Assembly (NCBI RefSeq): GCF_963966145.1
Contig: NC_091050.1
Location: forward strand, 15,996,001 to 16,060,000
Origin: Tenebrio molitor
Taxonomy: Eukaryota > Arthropoda > Insecta > Coleoptera > Tenebrionidae
DNA length: 64,000 nucleotides
Direction of reading: 5' to 3'
Shown piece after piece: positions 12,546 through 23,566 of this stretch. The translations under genes and the position numbers were made by a program. The notes under the pieces are model-generated. The model saw only the letters and a program-made list of their open reading frames with translations, was not told where the DNA came from and made no database searches. Position 1 is the first letter of the stretch, and every line of letters starts with the position of its first letter.

Positions 12546-13249
12546 CTTAATATAAAATAACTATTCCAGTTTCTTTTTAAAAAATACAAAAAAAAAAATA
12601 AGATACAGAGCGATTCGTTATTAAGTTTATCAAGTTACTATACGAGTGTAGTGATTTGCTGTATTTTTTGTACACATTTTTAGGACTAAATGTATTAGAT
12701 CGTGCAAAAAAATAACTAATGCACCACGGGACCAAAGTGCCTTGTCATGAAAAGATGCACTTTAGTGCCTTGTCATTCAATACACCATTTCGGATCGTTC
12801 ATCTTACATAGGACTAAAATGTGATAAAGTAAAAAAAAATGTCTCGTCATACCGCTGTAGCGAGAAATTCCTTTAAATGTTTTATTTACAATTTGTCAAT
12901 AAACTTTCAAGAAATATGCATTACTTTTTCTTTATTTGTTGTACCTTGTACCTACTGAGCGTACCTATCTATCTATTATCAATTTCCATTCAAGTATCAT
13001 TTCATATTTTATCTCTCATCGACTTTTTGTGTTTACTTTTCCATCTATTCGCCTTTCCGACTGTCCTTAAAGACCGAGCTCCCTTTGAAGTTTTCTTTTA
13101 TTTCTCTACTCAAACATTCACATTATTTAAAGAAGATAGAAGACTTTTCATATTTTTCCGTTGCACATAAGAACGCGTTTTGAATAAATCTCTCCTTTCT
13201 GCCATGGTTAATTTATGTACAACAAACACGATCAGTTTCCCTTAGTGCG
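12546..13249. other. AT-rich intergenic DNA with a local direct duplication
   Basis: No credible gene. Around 12737-12790 the word tagtgccttgtcat occurs twice in imperfect tandem copies of about 35-40 bases. The open frame at 12877-13170 is AT-rich and Phe/Leu-rich without a recognisable domain. Confidence 0.4.
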
Positions 13250-13640
13250 CAGTCTTGTCAAGTCAGCCGCAGCTCCCGAACAAACAACTACAATCCAAAA
13301 CGTATATTTATCTCGATTCGAATGTCAACATAACCTCACCTCCTGAATTTGACTCCCGTTTAAAATACCGCCTTCGAGTGGATTTGCAAACCGGTTTGGC
13401 ACCGCCACCGGTCCCGTTCATCAAATCCCGTTTTGCCTAATCGAAGTCCACGCGGCGCCTCCTCCCACGCGTCCAGGACCGTCCCGCACGGCTTCCCAGC
13501 CCCGCGTGACACTCGATCTCCAACGGCGAGGTCGGAAGCGTTGACCCCGCCACCGCCTCCGATACACAAAATAAAACAAACAAATCGGCGGCGGCGCTCC
13601 GACGACCTTGACCGTATTAAAAACACGGCCGGCACACAAA

Positions 13641-13819
13641 TATAAAGATATGAGCCTGTTTGTGAACAGTTTATCGTCGTCTATTGCACAAAACCGTAGG
13701 CTTCGAGGAGGCCGACGCACAATCGACGACAGCACGTGTACAGCGGAGTCGTAGTAACTCGTTGATGACTGGTGCGGTCGGTTGGGTGGGACACAGACGG
13801 ACCAGGGAGCACCAGGACT
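13641..13819 (+). promoter_or_regulatory. Orphan promoter and first-exon-like segment
   Basis: Within a GC-rich island (about 13250-13960) there is a TATAAA at 13641-13646. It is followed about 175 bases later by a strong splice-donor consensus (ACT|GTGAGT, cut after 13819); a second donor-like CCC|GTAAGG lies near 13890. A small frame starting at 13650 ends after 34 codons. The arrangement looks like the promoter and a mainly non-coding first exon of a + strand transcript whose later exons I cannot identify. The next + strand gene begins at 20532. Inference from signals only. Confidence 0.25.
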
Positions 13820-14213
13820 GTGAGTATTGGGGTGACGGGGACCGTGGATTTCGACGGGCGCGGTGTTTGCGAAGCTGCGATGTGCCCCCGTAAGGGCGCA
13901 GTTGAAGTCCGATCTGAATCGCTTGACCTCTCTTGTTGCTATTATTACATTCTAAAATTAAAGCAAAATTACAAACTTATAACACTCGTATTGTGCCGGA
14001 TGACGAGGTTAATCACACCGCGTTTTATTTTCTTGTTTATTTCTCGGACCACTGCGAATGTTGCGAATGTCATCTTTAAGCGCCGCTTCGATTTTCAAAC
14101 TTGACAGCTTGACACATGACATATGTCATTCCTCAACAGCGTTGTCACCTCGCCGTCAATCTAACATTTCAATTTTTTTAATGCATTTTCTTATTTCTTT
14201 ATACCTATACCTA

Positions 14214-14484
14214 TTGGGTGATTCAAAATGATTGTGGATAAGTATGGCAATTATGTACGAAAATTTATGTGGCAACTGTGTGGGGGGTAGAGTTGACATT
14301 TCTATGACATTTCATAAGCGTGCATTTGATTTTTTTATACCATTGCAGGTTGACTTGACATTTTTCAAAATTGCGCGATTATGCACTGTCAAAGAAATGC
14401 CAACTCTATCCTACCCACACAGTTGCCACATAAATTTTCGTACATAGTTGCCAAACTTATCCACAACCATTTTGAATCACCCAA
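14214..14484. mobile_element. 271-bp foldback MITE with about 85-base inverted repeats
   Basis: The left end TTGGGTGATTCAAAATG at 14214 and its arm to about 14300 are nearly perfectly complementary to 14397-14484. TA flanks both ends (14212-14213 and 14485-14486). The arms take up most of the element, so its RNA would fold into a long hairpin. Outer ends resemble the GGGTGATT ends of the element at 56551. Confidence 0.85.
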
Positions 14485-15299
14485 TATTTTCTAATTACTG
14501 AATTAATTCATAATTATTAATAATAGGAGTAACTATTAATAATAATTAATGTTGATAATGTTGTCTAGCAACACTACTATAATTACTGAAATAATCAGAG
14601 TGATTTAGCTGATGTAACAAGAAATTTTAGCCTTTGCTCTCGGGTCAAATGACCCCAAGCAAAGGCCGGCTTAAGCCAATCAAATTAAATCGTATCGATG
14701 AGCTGCATCACGATTATAAAATATTGATTGTCACAATGTCACACGGTGCCATCTTTGATGACGTAACATCGCCATTTTCAATTCTAAACCACCTAAATAT
14801 GCCACATTATTACAAATTGCCACTGTTACTAATTTATGTATATCATTACATACCCACAGCCCAAAGTCAAGTGACCCCTGATTGGGTCAATCATAACTAT
14901 TAATACATTCCATTATTAAAGTAAATTTACACACATTGATTGTGTTCGCTTTGTGTCAACGAAATTATCACGTTCACCATTTGTTTTATTTGGAAATAAT
15001 AACACAATAATTATTTTGGGGTATTTATTGCTACACCTTCGCCATTTTGACATCACATATCATAGCCTACGCCAATTTATTTATTCCTTGGTCAATCCCA
15101 ACACACCACGGTAGAATTCCCGATTATTTTTAATCTTTTTCTTATTCTTATTTTTAAAAGAACAAACTGACGCAATATCGGTTCGGTGGCAACAAGGTCC
15201 AAAGTTGGCCGACCCCAAAGTAATAATATTAAATAATAAAGTAAATTTGCAGTATCGATTATGACCTGAAGGTTAACGTGTTCTTGAATCTTTCATCTA
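14485..15299. other. AT-rich intergenic DNA
   Basis: No gene seen. A small hairpin-forming word pair (gcctttgct / agcaaaggc) lies at about 14630-14664. The remainder is AT-rich filler. Confidence 0.45.
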
Positions 15300-17450
15300 T
15301 TTAAATGTTTTTCGCGCTGGACATGCATCTCCAGCCTTCGGCGGTGTTGTCAATCGCGATCGCGCCTTGAATTGTCGTCGGAAAATCAAATCAAATGTAT
15401 CTTTTTCTAATTCAAATTGGCCGCGTCCTTGTTGCGCCTTCTTGGGTATCAATGTAAACATCCGAAGAGATTAAATAACTGCGAAGAGTTGAAGGACGCC
15501 AGTATGACATGACTGTCATTTGAAAAAAATGGTGTACGTCAAGCCTACCAACTTGAGAACAACCAAATCGCCGTTGCGTCAGCCTCTCGAGCCAAGCAGC
15601 TGTGGAATTATAGCCCCCTTAACCGGTCGTTAGCGGTTTAATAACACGGCAAATTATTTCTGGAGCATATCACGGCAGTACAAACTATTCGTGTACGACA
15701 TGTAAATAAAACAGTTGCCGCGCTCGTGATTAATCCGATTTGTAGGGGAGTTCGGGCAAAGTTGGAGTTGCAAAAATATAATTAACAAACCGGATCAAAG
15801 CGACCATCCTTCTGTAATTGCGTTTTTTGTGCGTCGCCTCCTGTCGCTGTCAGATCCCGGTTTTTATTTTTTCCTCATTTATTTACAAAGAGAAGCTAAT
15901 CAAAGGACCTCGTTGTGATGCAGATTTTGTTATTTGAGCGGTATCAGAGCATTAATTTTTCAATAGGCGGCTTTGTTTTAACGTGTTTGATGTAAAAGTA
16001 CCACCGCGATTAGCGCGAATATTCAAAATGGCGCCCGCCACCATTGTTGCTGTCCGTTGCAAAATGTTGTTAGTTACAAGCCAGGGCGGTTGATTATTAC
16101 ATGAATTATTGTTGATGGCGCACCAATCAATATAGCGGAATATCGGCTTCTTCTAATCAACAACAGAACAATTATTCATGGGAAACAAACAGCTCTAAAA
16201 ATCACGTCGTTTAGTAGATGGCGGACCGTTCCATATCGAAGAACTTGTAAAAAATTGGAAAATCTCCCACCCAACAACTGGAACTTTTGTTTTTGTTTGT
16301 CGTTATCGGTCACCGTGTTGTGACACGTCGGACTTAACTTGAACCTCGGCCTCCAAGGTCGCTGCGTTGCTAAACAAGATAAACGCATGTCATCCGGATT
16401 TTTTTCGCTTCCTGGATGCAACCTAAAATTGCGCGGCGCTCGCGTCCAAAATACCGAAATCTAAGAATAAAAGCGGTCGATGTGACAACTGCGTAATTAG
16501 CAGGACCGTATCGCGTGCGAGGGCCCCCCCCGTTGGCGGCAGTTATGCACCTCGACATCTTGTAGTGAGTTAACGTCACAGTCGGATGTGTAATCAACGA
16601 CTAATTTAATTACGCCGCCCTGTACGGTCTAATAATTAAACGACCAGAGAGAGAGATGCCTTTTAAGACGGATGGAGCAATACCCGGTCTAGACTACACT
16701 CAAGGTAAATTATCGTGCCAGAATTAAAGTCTCGGGGGCGAATTTTAATAAGGAACCCTCCTCAGAAGCTTCCTTTGGAAAAGATTTTCGAAAAGCGCTC
16801 GCAGCGCCCTCTTCGCTGTCAAACGTGTGTAGTTTCGTTTCGGAAAGAATTCGAAAAATCGCTCGCAGCGCCATCTTAACAGTCAAACGGCGGACCGCGC
16901 GAGCCCGCCGCCTCGGGGTGGCAACAGCACAATCGCCGCTTCCAGCCGAGTATGATAACGATAACAGTTTTTAATTTTGCTCTAGGTGATGAGATTCCCC
17001 GGCTGCGCGATAAATCCATGCGTTTATTTATAGGGCTCAGTGTTGCCAACCTCGTCTCGACGAATAATGGGCTGACCGATAAGGCGGCGGTTTATTTATT
17101 TGCTCCAGGATGATAACGCGACCCGGGGTCAGGTGGTAAAAAGTAGCTGATCATTCGGGGTAATTATGCGCCAGGTCCAAAAAACGAAACCGACGTCGAA
17201 ATAAAAGCATTTGCACCTCTGCCGATTGGAATGTTGCAAGTTTTTGCGACGGCGAAAATGCAAATGTTTATTGTGAGGAGTCGGTCGGAGTTTTTAATGA
17301 TTTTTGGCACGGGTGCAAATCGAGGCCCCGACTTCGCCTGCAAAGGGAGTTGGGACGAGTCGCACGTGTCAGAAGAAACGGATTCTGCAAGTCTGCGTCG
17401 AACCTGTTGGCGAGATTACGGTGATTAGATAAGCGAACAATGGAGTGGAA
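15300..17450. other. GC-balanced non-coding island
   Basis: Composition is clearly less AT-rich than the neighbours. No frame shows a motif. TAAT/ATTA words are frequent near 16080-16640, and an imperfect 48-base direct duplication lies at 16777-16889. Long repeat-poor stretches like this between genes often hold enhancers or non-coding RNA exons, which is the inference offered here. Confidence 0.35.
16777..16889. repeat. Imperfect direct duplication containing CGCTCGCAGCGCC
   Basis: About 48 bases at 16777-16825 recur at 16842-16889 with a handful of changes. Both copies contain the core CGCTCGCAGCGCC followed by a tctt and a gtcaaacg word. Confidence 0.7.
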
Positions 17451-18090
17451 ACGTACCCGAGAGGCGTAATGAAAAATTTCGAAAATAATACAGGAGGATA
17501 TTAGCTGATAATAAAAATTAAAAACCTGAATTAGGTCTTTATCTACGGTTGATTACGCTTTGTTCGTTCCGGATTAGTGGAGAGGTCTAGTATAGGATCA
17601 TCAAACATATGTCAGACAATACAAACCAGCGAAGAAATTTGGAATGAAGTCGAAGCTGTCGAGCCAGCGGTTTTTCTCCGTGCGGAAAAATTGCTAAATT
17701 CCCAATAAAATGATTTCCTTAATTGAAAATAATAACGAGAAAAAGTCGAACCAAACTCCTTATATCAAATGAGATTATTCTATTGACGACAAGAGCGAAG
17801 TTTTATTCGATATTTTCCCTATTTCTTGTGGGATTGGCAGGAAAACTCTTCAATTACGGAAATCGTATTTATCAGGACAGTAAAACAAAATTAGTCGCCT
17901 GATATCGTTCATCGAAGGAAAATGGCACTTATTAAGACTTTTCCGTCACAATCGAAAATTTTGTCCGGTCAATCCAGCACGCCATCCACGTAATCAGTTG
18001 CATTAATTCTAAGAGTAAAAAAAATATATGTGAATGGTAGATATCGATTCATCAGATCATATTATACATTTGCATCGGAGAAAATTTTTG

Positions 18091-18156
18091 GACAATTGTT
18101 TAAAAACTGTCAAAGTTTTGAAAGACAATTGTTTAAAAACTGTCAAAGTTTTGAAA
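18091..18156 (+). repeat. Two exact tandem copies of a 33-base unit
   Basis: The unit beginning gacaattgtttaaaaactgt occupies 18091-18123 and again 18124-18156 with no difference. Identity of the copies points to a recent duplication. Confidence 0.9.
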
Positions 18157-18379
18157 GACCTTCAAAAGCTTGCCGCGAAATGCTACAGGTAGGTAATTTT
18201 AAATATCTTGTCTAAAAATGTCTAATGCCCACTTTCTGCCAATAACTAACTGACCGGTTAAATCAAGCGTTGCTATAGAAACTCTAGAAAGTAACCAATC
18301 ACGTTACAGGATTTTTGTATTTATCGGAGAGTTAATTAACTGGCCCGATAAAATTGTTTCCAGAAACCGGGCCTAAGTA

Positions 18380-18696
18380 TAGTCCAATTTTTACCCTTTT
18401 GCGGTGACGTCATTATCTAGTAACTTTACGTATGTTTGAGCTAGGATCAGAAACAAACAAACTATAAATGTGTCAAATTTGTTGACAGCTGCTTCGAAAG
18501 GTTATGTTTGTAATCAATGTAATAAGTGAAAGAAATTAAAAATTGTCAAATTGACAGGAGCATAAAATAACCTCAAAGTGACCATCAATAAATAAACGTG
18601 CCTTTTTTTTTGTTTTTTTCTGTTTCTGTCGTTTCAATAAAGAGAAAGCGAGGAAGGAAATCGTGACGTCACCTCAAAAGGGTAAAAATTGGACTT
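18380..18696. mobile_element. MITE-like element with about 33-base inverted repeats
   Basis: The left end (tagtccaatttttacccttt from 18380) is inverted at the right end (about 18664-18696), including a shared ggtgacgtca core. TA lies on both sides. No coding frame is present. Confidence 0.7.
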
Positions 18697-19138
18697 TAGT
18701 GTAGAGAAATTGTGAATTCCAGTTAGAAATAATTTGCATGAATTATTATCAATTTTCCACGTTGAAAAGTAACTTGACTCACGAATATTGTAAAAGATTT
18801 ATAAACGAAATGGCTCGAGAAATAATACAGATATAAGGAATATTTCTTGTCAACAAGCAGATTAACTTGAAAAATACTAAAAAAAATCTATACCTCTTAG
18901 ATTTGAAGATTGTACCTGCAGATTACTTACCACTTTTACGACAACCATCGTTAAGCAGACAAACCACTGAAGGAATCAAAAGGTCATTTTTTTGTTCGAC
19001 ACTGTCAGAATTTCCTTCTGTGTGAACGGATTTTGATAAATGTCACAAGTTGTCGAAACGAAACGTCAAGCTGATTTTAAAGATTTTAAGCGATTTGGAG
19101 CCTTTAAGGGGCTCGTCGAACAAAAAAACGTTGTATTC

Positions 19139-19234
19139 AACTCGTTCGTGTGTAAATTGGGTTTTTTGGCACGAGTGGGCCATTTTAAAACGCGAGTGAA
19201 ACGTGCCAAAAAAACCCAATTTACACACAAACTC
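19139..19234. repeat. Foldback repeat
   Basis: The arm at 19149-19172 (tgtgtaaattgggttttttg) pairs with 19203-19229, with a 30-base loop. It sits directly beside a second, larger foldback starting at 19246. Confidence 0.75.
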
Positions 19235-19245
19235 ATTAAATAAAC

Positions 19246-19460
19246 TAAACTCGGTACAGGTTGCAAAGACACACTTGTCATTTGCAACAGCATTTTTTTC
19301 ATATTTCCGAACCAAATAAAGGCACAAAGGGACCAGAAAATCATAGTTTGGGTTGAATATTTTCCAAATAAGTACAGTTTTAAAGTAATTTCAAATGACT
19401 AATGCCATAAAAGTGCTGTTGCAAATGACAAGTGTGTCTTTGCAAACTGTACTGAGTTTA
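19246..19460. repeat. Foldback repeat with 47-base arms
   Basis: The arm 19246-19292 is the near-perfect reverse complement of 19414-19460; the central 30 bases (gcaaagacacacttgtcatt and on) match exactly. Probably a MITE or half of a larger composite with the adjacent foldback. Confidence 0.8.
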
Positions 19461-19888
19461 CTATTAAAATATCCATTGAGAGGGACAACTACGCTGGGGT
19501 CTCTGGCAGTGGCCGTTTCTGACGTTTTTGTAGTAAATTTTGTGGTGTACAAAAAAGGTTTGGTACAGTTTTCACAACTGGAAGCGAATTCAAATGCAAA
19601 ATCGTAATTTTTAAAACTTGACAATTTCTATTAATTGATTGGACAATTAGCCGAAAATTGCTTCCGATGCGAACGTGTAATGGTGCAATGAATCGATATG
19701 TACCATTAATTCGTATAATATGAATTAATGCAAGCAAAATTTTAATTTGACTAGACTGATTCTTTCAGTTATTTGTAGAGTCGAAATGGCGCGATCACGT
19801 GATTCGTCCGTGTGTCAAAAACTTCCGCGTATTTTATACATTTTCGTAATTATCCCGAGGACTGGATTGACAAGAGTTGCAAGAAAAT

Positions 19889-19941
19889 ACTACTAGTACC
19901 TAAGGCCCCGTCAGAACACTTAGGCCTTAGGTACTAGTAGT
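19889..19941. repeat. Perfect 19-bp stem hairpin
   Basis: ACTACTAGTACCTAAGGCC at 19889-19907 is exactly reverse-complementary to 19923-19941 with a 15-base loop. It lies in otherwise unremarkable intergenic DNA. Confidence 0.85.
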
Positions 19942-20531
19942 GAAAATCTAAACTACATAAATATTAGATGGTTTCTGTTTTCCACTGTGTCGTCCCAAAA
20001 ATTCTATTTTATTCGCGCAAAGTTGGCACCGAGAAGGTGGAGCAAGAAAACTTTGCATTACCTCCCCGAGCGAATATAGTTTTATACGCCGTATAAACTT
20101 CTTCGCGTCCATAAACCCCAATCTCATCTCATCTGTCATTCGCTTTATGGCGGACTAAGAGCGACTATTTAAGCCGAAGTTGTAGGAGTGCAAGTAATTT
20201 TTTTGCGAGCACCTCCGCGATTTCATCACGCAAATGCACCCTTGCTAGAGTAGCGGAGCGCGATTGGCCTTGTTTACTCGCGAAGTATCAACACACGTGG
20301 ATCATCCATTTGGTGATGGAGGTCGCGCCGCGACCTTGCCGCCTCCGACTGCTATTTTCGCTGCGGAAGCGCATCGCGCTGCAGAGTGCATCACCGCGCC
20401 GTCACCATGCTCCAACTTTTTGTCCATTAGGCCGGCTTTGGCAAAGCTCCGCGTAAGCTCCGTCACTTTCAGTTCCGGAAGTTTGAGACAGGTTCGATCC
20501 GGCCGGACGCGGCCTAATTAAGGCGCACGAA

Positions 20532-21990
20532 ATGGAAAAGTCGCTCTTTTTCCAGATGGCACCGCCCGGGGTAGGCAGTTCGACGGGGAAGACGCCGCAC
20601 AATGACACGACGCCTGCTAATGACCCGGAGATTGTGGTCATGGACGGGGGCTTCGCCACGCAATTGAGCTGTCACGTGAGTCAGCAGATCGACGGGGACG
20701 TCTTGTGGAGCGCCAGGTTTCTCGCCACCGACAAGGAGGCGATCATCGACGCCCACCTCGACTTCCTCAGGGGTAGACGCGACTCTCCTACGAGGTTTTC
20801 GCCCTAATTGCTCTGTTTCGCAGCGGGGGCCGATCTCGTCATGACCAATTCCTACCAAGCCAGCGTGGGGGGCTTCGTCGAACATCTAGGCCTTAACAAA
20901 GAACAAAGCTACGAACTGATCAAGGAATCCGTGAGCCTCGCCAGGATCGCGTGCCAGCGCTACAACAAAGAGTTCCCCAATTCCCGTAAGGCATCATGAT
21001 GATTAATACTAACACTATCACCACATAACAATGATAGTAATAGTGCCACTGATCATTCGCTCGTAACGAAAAACCTAAAACAAAGGTTCTTTTGACGTGG
21101 AACAAAATGGCGGTTACAAGAAAGGTGGATATTAAGATAATTTTACTCAGTACCTATATTCAGTATTTATAATATCAGTAATAATAAATTAATTCGGTTT
21201 GAATGCCGTGTCAGTGGGTGGTAAGTAATAAACGTGTCCGGTATTGATGAGGGTGCGCTTTCAGCCACCCCTTTGATTGTGGGCAGCGTGGGGCCCTACG
21301 GGGCCTCCTTGCACGACGGATCCGAGTACACGGGCTCCTACGCCAAGACCACATCGGTGGAGACGATGCGGCAGTGGCACGTCCCTAGAATCAGAGCGTT
21401 GGTGGAGGGCGGTGTGGACCTGCTGGGCCTGGAGACGATCCCCTGCAAGGCTGAGGCAGAGATGTTGGTCGACTTGCTGAAGAAAGAATTCCCAAATACC
21501 AAAGCCTGGCTCGCGTTCAGCGTGCGCGTGAGTTGTCGATGAGACATTGTTAGATATCGGTATAACAGTTTCCTGTTTGCAGCAAGACGGGAAGTCCCTC
21601 GCTTACGGGGAGAACTTCCAGGAGACGGCGCGCCACTGCTATGACATGAACCCATCGCAGCTGGTGGCGGTGGGGGTGAACTGCGTGGCCCCCCGCCTCG
21701 TCGAGTCGCTCATCTCCGGTATCAACAAGGACAGGAGAAATCCCGTTCCGCTCATAATCTACCCCAACAGCGGCGAGAGCTACAAAGTCGAGCTGGGGTG
21801 GATCGACCGGGATAAGTGCGAGCCAGTGGACACTTACGTTCAGAGATGGCTCGATTTGGGTGTGACTTGGGTGGGAGGTTGTTGCCGGACTTACGCTACC
21901 GACGTTACGCGGATACGACAGGAAGTGGAAAAGTGGAAGCGGAACAAACTGGACAAGTCGCAACAGAACGGACAGTGTGGTCCTAAATGA
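20532..21990 (+). CDS. Homocysteine S-methyltransferase
   Basis: The product should transfer a methyl group to homocysteine to make methionine, probably from S-methylmethionine or S-adenosylmethionine, in the cytosol (family knowledge). Four exons were joined: 20532-20772, 20824-20985, 21265-21527 and 21583-21990. All have GT-AG introns and matching phase, giving 357 residues. The sequence shows the family's start (VVMDGGFATQL), the middle GSVGPYGASLHDGSEYTG block, the cysteine in GVNC, and the zinc-binding GGCCRT near the C-terminus. Together these give the three thiolates expected for zinc. The start at 20532 is the first in-frame ATG; a second Met eight codons on is also possible. The length is normal for the family. 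A polyadenylation signal AATAAA is at 22021, so its transcript ends inside or next to the 3' end of the opposite-strand MED11 gene. Confidence 0.93.
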
Positions 21991-22020
21991 GAGTGCCATT
22001 CTTAACCAATTGTATTTTTT

Positions 22021-22026
22021 AATAAA
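22021..22026 (+). terminator. Polyadenylation signal of the homocysteine methyltransferase gene
   Basis: AATAAA, 31 bases after the stop codon. On the opposite strand the same few bases contain ATTAAA, which could serve MED11, so the two convergent genes appear to share one compact 3' end region. Confidence 0.6.
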
Positions 22027-22043
22027 TTTACAAAAAATGAGCA

Positions 22044-22511
22044 TCAAGTTGATGAACCCGAGGGTACGTTGCCCCCGAATCCTTGACCGTTGGGGGGCTG
22101 CGCGATCCGTCTGTTTTGGGCATTTTTTAACCTCAACCTGTCCAGTTCGCTGACCCGAGATCGGGCATGTTCCAGTCTGTGCCAGGCCATCTGCAGTACT
22201 TTTTGCGACGCGTACCCAGAACCTTCGTGGGGCTGACCTGTTGATACTTGAGTCAAGTAATTTATTTGTTCTGTCAATTTATTCTCGACGGCTCCCAACG
22301 TCTTCAGAAATGTCTGGGTGTGGTTTTCGGCTTGTTTCAGGCTTGATTTTTCTTTACTAAGCTCCACAAACACTTGTCCTGCAATCTTTTGAGGTTAGAA
22401 ACGTCAAAGGCGCAATTTTGACAAGAAAACATTACCTGCACTGTGCAGACAAGTGATTATGTCCTTCTCGATGGACTCCAACACTTGGATTCGCTCCATT
22501 GGCGGCGTCAT
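22044..22511 (-). CDS. MED11: Mediator complex subunit 11
   Basis: A small subunit of the Mediator head module, which bridges transcription factors and RNA polymerase II in the nucleus (family knowledge). Two exons: 22511-22436 and 22378-22044 (minus strand), joined by a GT-AG intron in matching phase, give 136 residues. The N-terminus begins MTPPMERIQVLESIEKDII and runs on as CLHSAGQVFVELSKEKS, which is the signature part of the family. A helical, Gln-rich middle follows, then a Gly/Pro/Ser-rich tail. The gene is tail to tail with the methyltransferase, with only 53 bases between the two stop codons. TGACA/TGTCA words sit just upstream of the start (22585-22630). Confidence 0.93.
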
Positions 22512-22639
22512 TCTAATATTTCGAGTTATAACGCAGAAATCAATAACAGAAACAAAAATATTTTCACTATGAGGTTATGTTATGACAATTCTTTTGACAT
22601 TCGTACCACTCGCGACACCTACTGACAATCTCCCATAAC

Positions 22640-23130
22640 AAATTCAAAAATATTAAAGAAAGCAGTGTCAGTTGGCTTTGCCTGCATAATCCTTAATCGA
22701 AAGAAAAATAATAAGGATTTACACTTTTTTTAATTTGAAATGAAATACAGTTTACAATTCGTTAAGCCAATAATAAGATTGGTATAATTAAACCATTAAA
22801 CTTGTCAGAAGATTTCAGGAATCTATCTTATAAATATACTTTCGTTTTTATTTTATGGCATTTAATTATTGTTCGTTTATCGTAATTTCAATATCCTGTT
22901 CTAGTCGAAGTGCGTAAAATTTGGTACTTCGCATTATTTTTTAGTTTTTGAGATAAATTCATGAAAACAATTTGCAGATGCCGCCGTTGCCGACCGTAGA
23001 GTAGAGTTGACAGGTGACAGTGTTGACAGATGACAGATGTGTTTGACACTTATAAATTCCTGATATGTGTGAGTGTGTGTTTATTTATAAAATTTGATTG
23101 GGGCAATAAACCTTTAATAGGAGGAGAGTG
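22640..23130. other. Intergenic region between MED11 and RtGEF (head to head)
   Basis: No gene. The RtGEF-proximal part (about 23000-23050) has a dense run of TTGACAG/TGACAG words (at least five within 60 bases), followed by a GT-rich stretch. This is the likely RtGEF promoter. A candidate 5' untranslated exon ends with a donor-like AAG|GTAATA near 23151. Confidence 0.5.
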
Positions 23131-23566
23131 AGTGAAGCATCGTGCCAAGCAAGGTAATAAACACTTTTGTGCAAATTCTCCGGCTCACGGAAGCTTTACC
23201 CGTTCGTCTAAAACCGGGTGTTTCGCCCCCATAATCGAGCAGGAGCAGTAAAGCGCAAACGAGACATAAAATTTTTGTTACCGTGTGGGCATTTCCTGTT
23301 TAAACGCGTAAAAAAATCCATTTGGGCGACGTATTCATTGAGGGGATCGTGGTCGAGCTAAACTTGTTGCGCTTTTATATTTCTGGCCCCGTTCCAAGAT
23401 TATCTTCAAAGCCAAGTGTATGCCAAGAATGTGACAGTACTCAAAAAATATTTTTCGTCCGCGCCATGGCCAGTTTCGCTCGCGCCGCACAATTTTATCG
23501 CGCTTAAAATCCATAAATAATTTTACTACCGATTCGTTTACCGCTTTAGGTATACATGCGACCGAA

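Noticed and set aside
20440..20520. tRNA-like B box (ggttcgatcc) near 20495
   Set aside because: No cloverleaf can be drawn around it; the upstream A-box-like word is at the wrong place and the arms do not pair.
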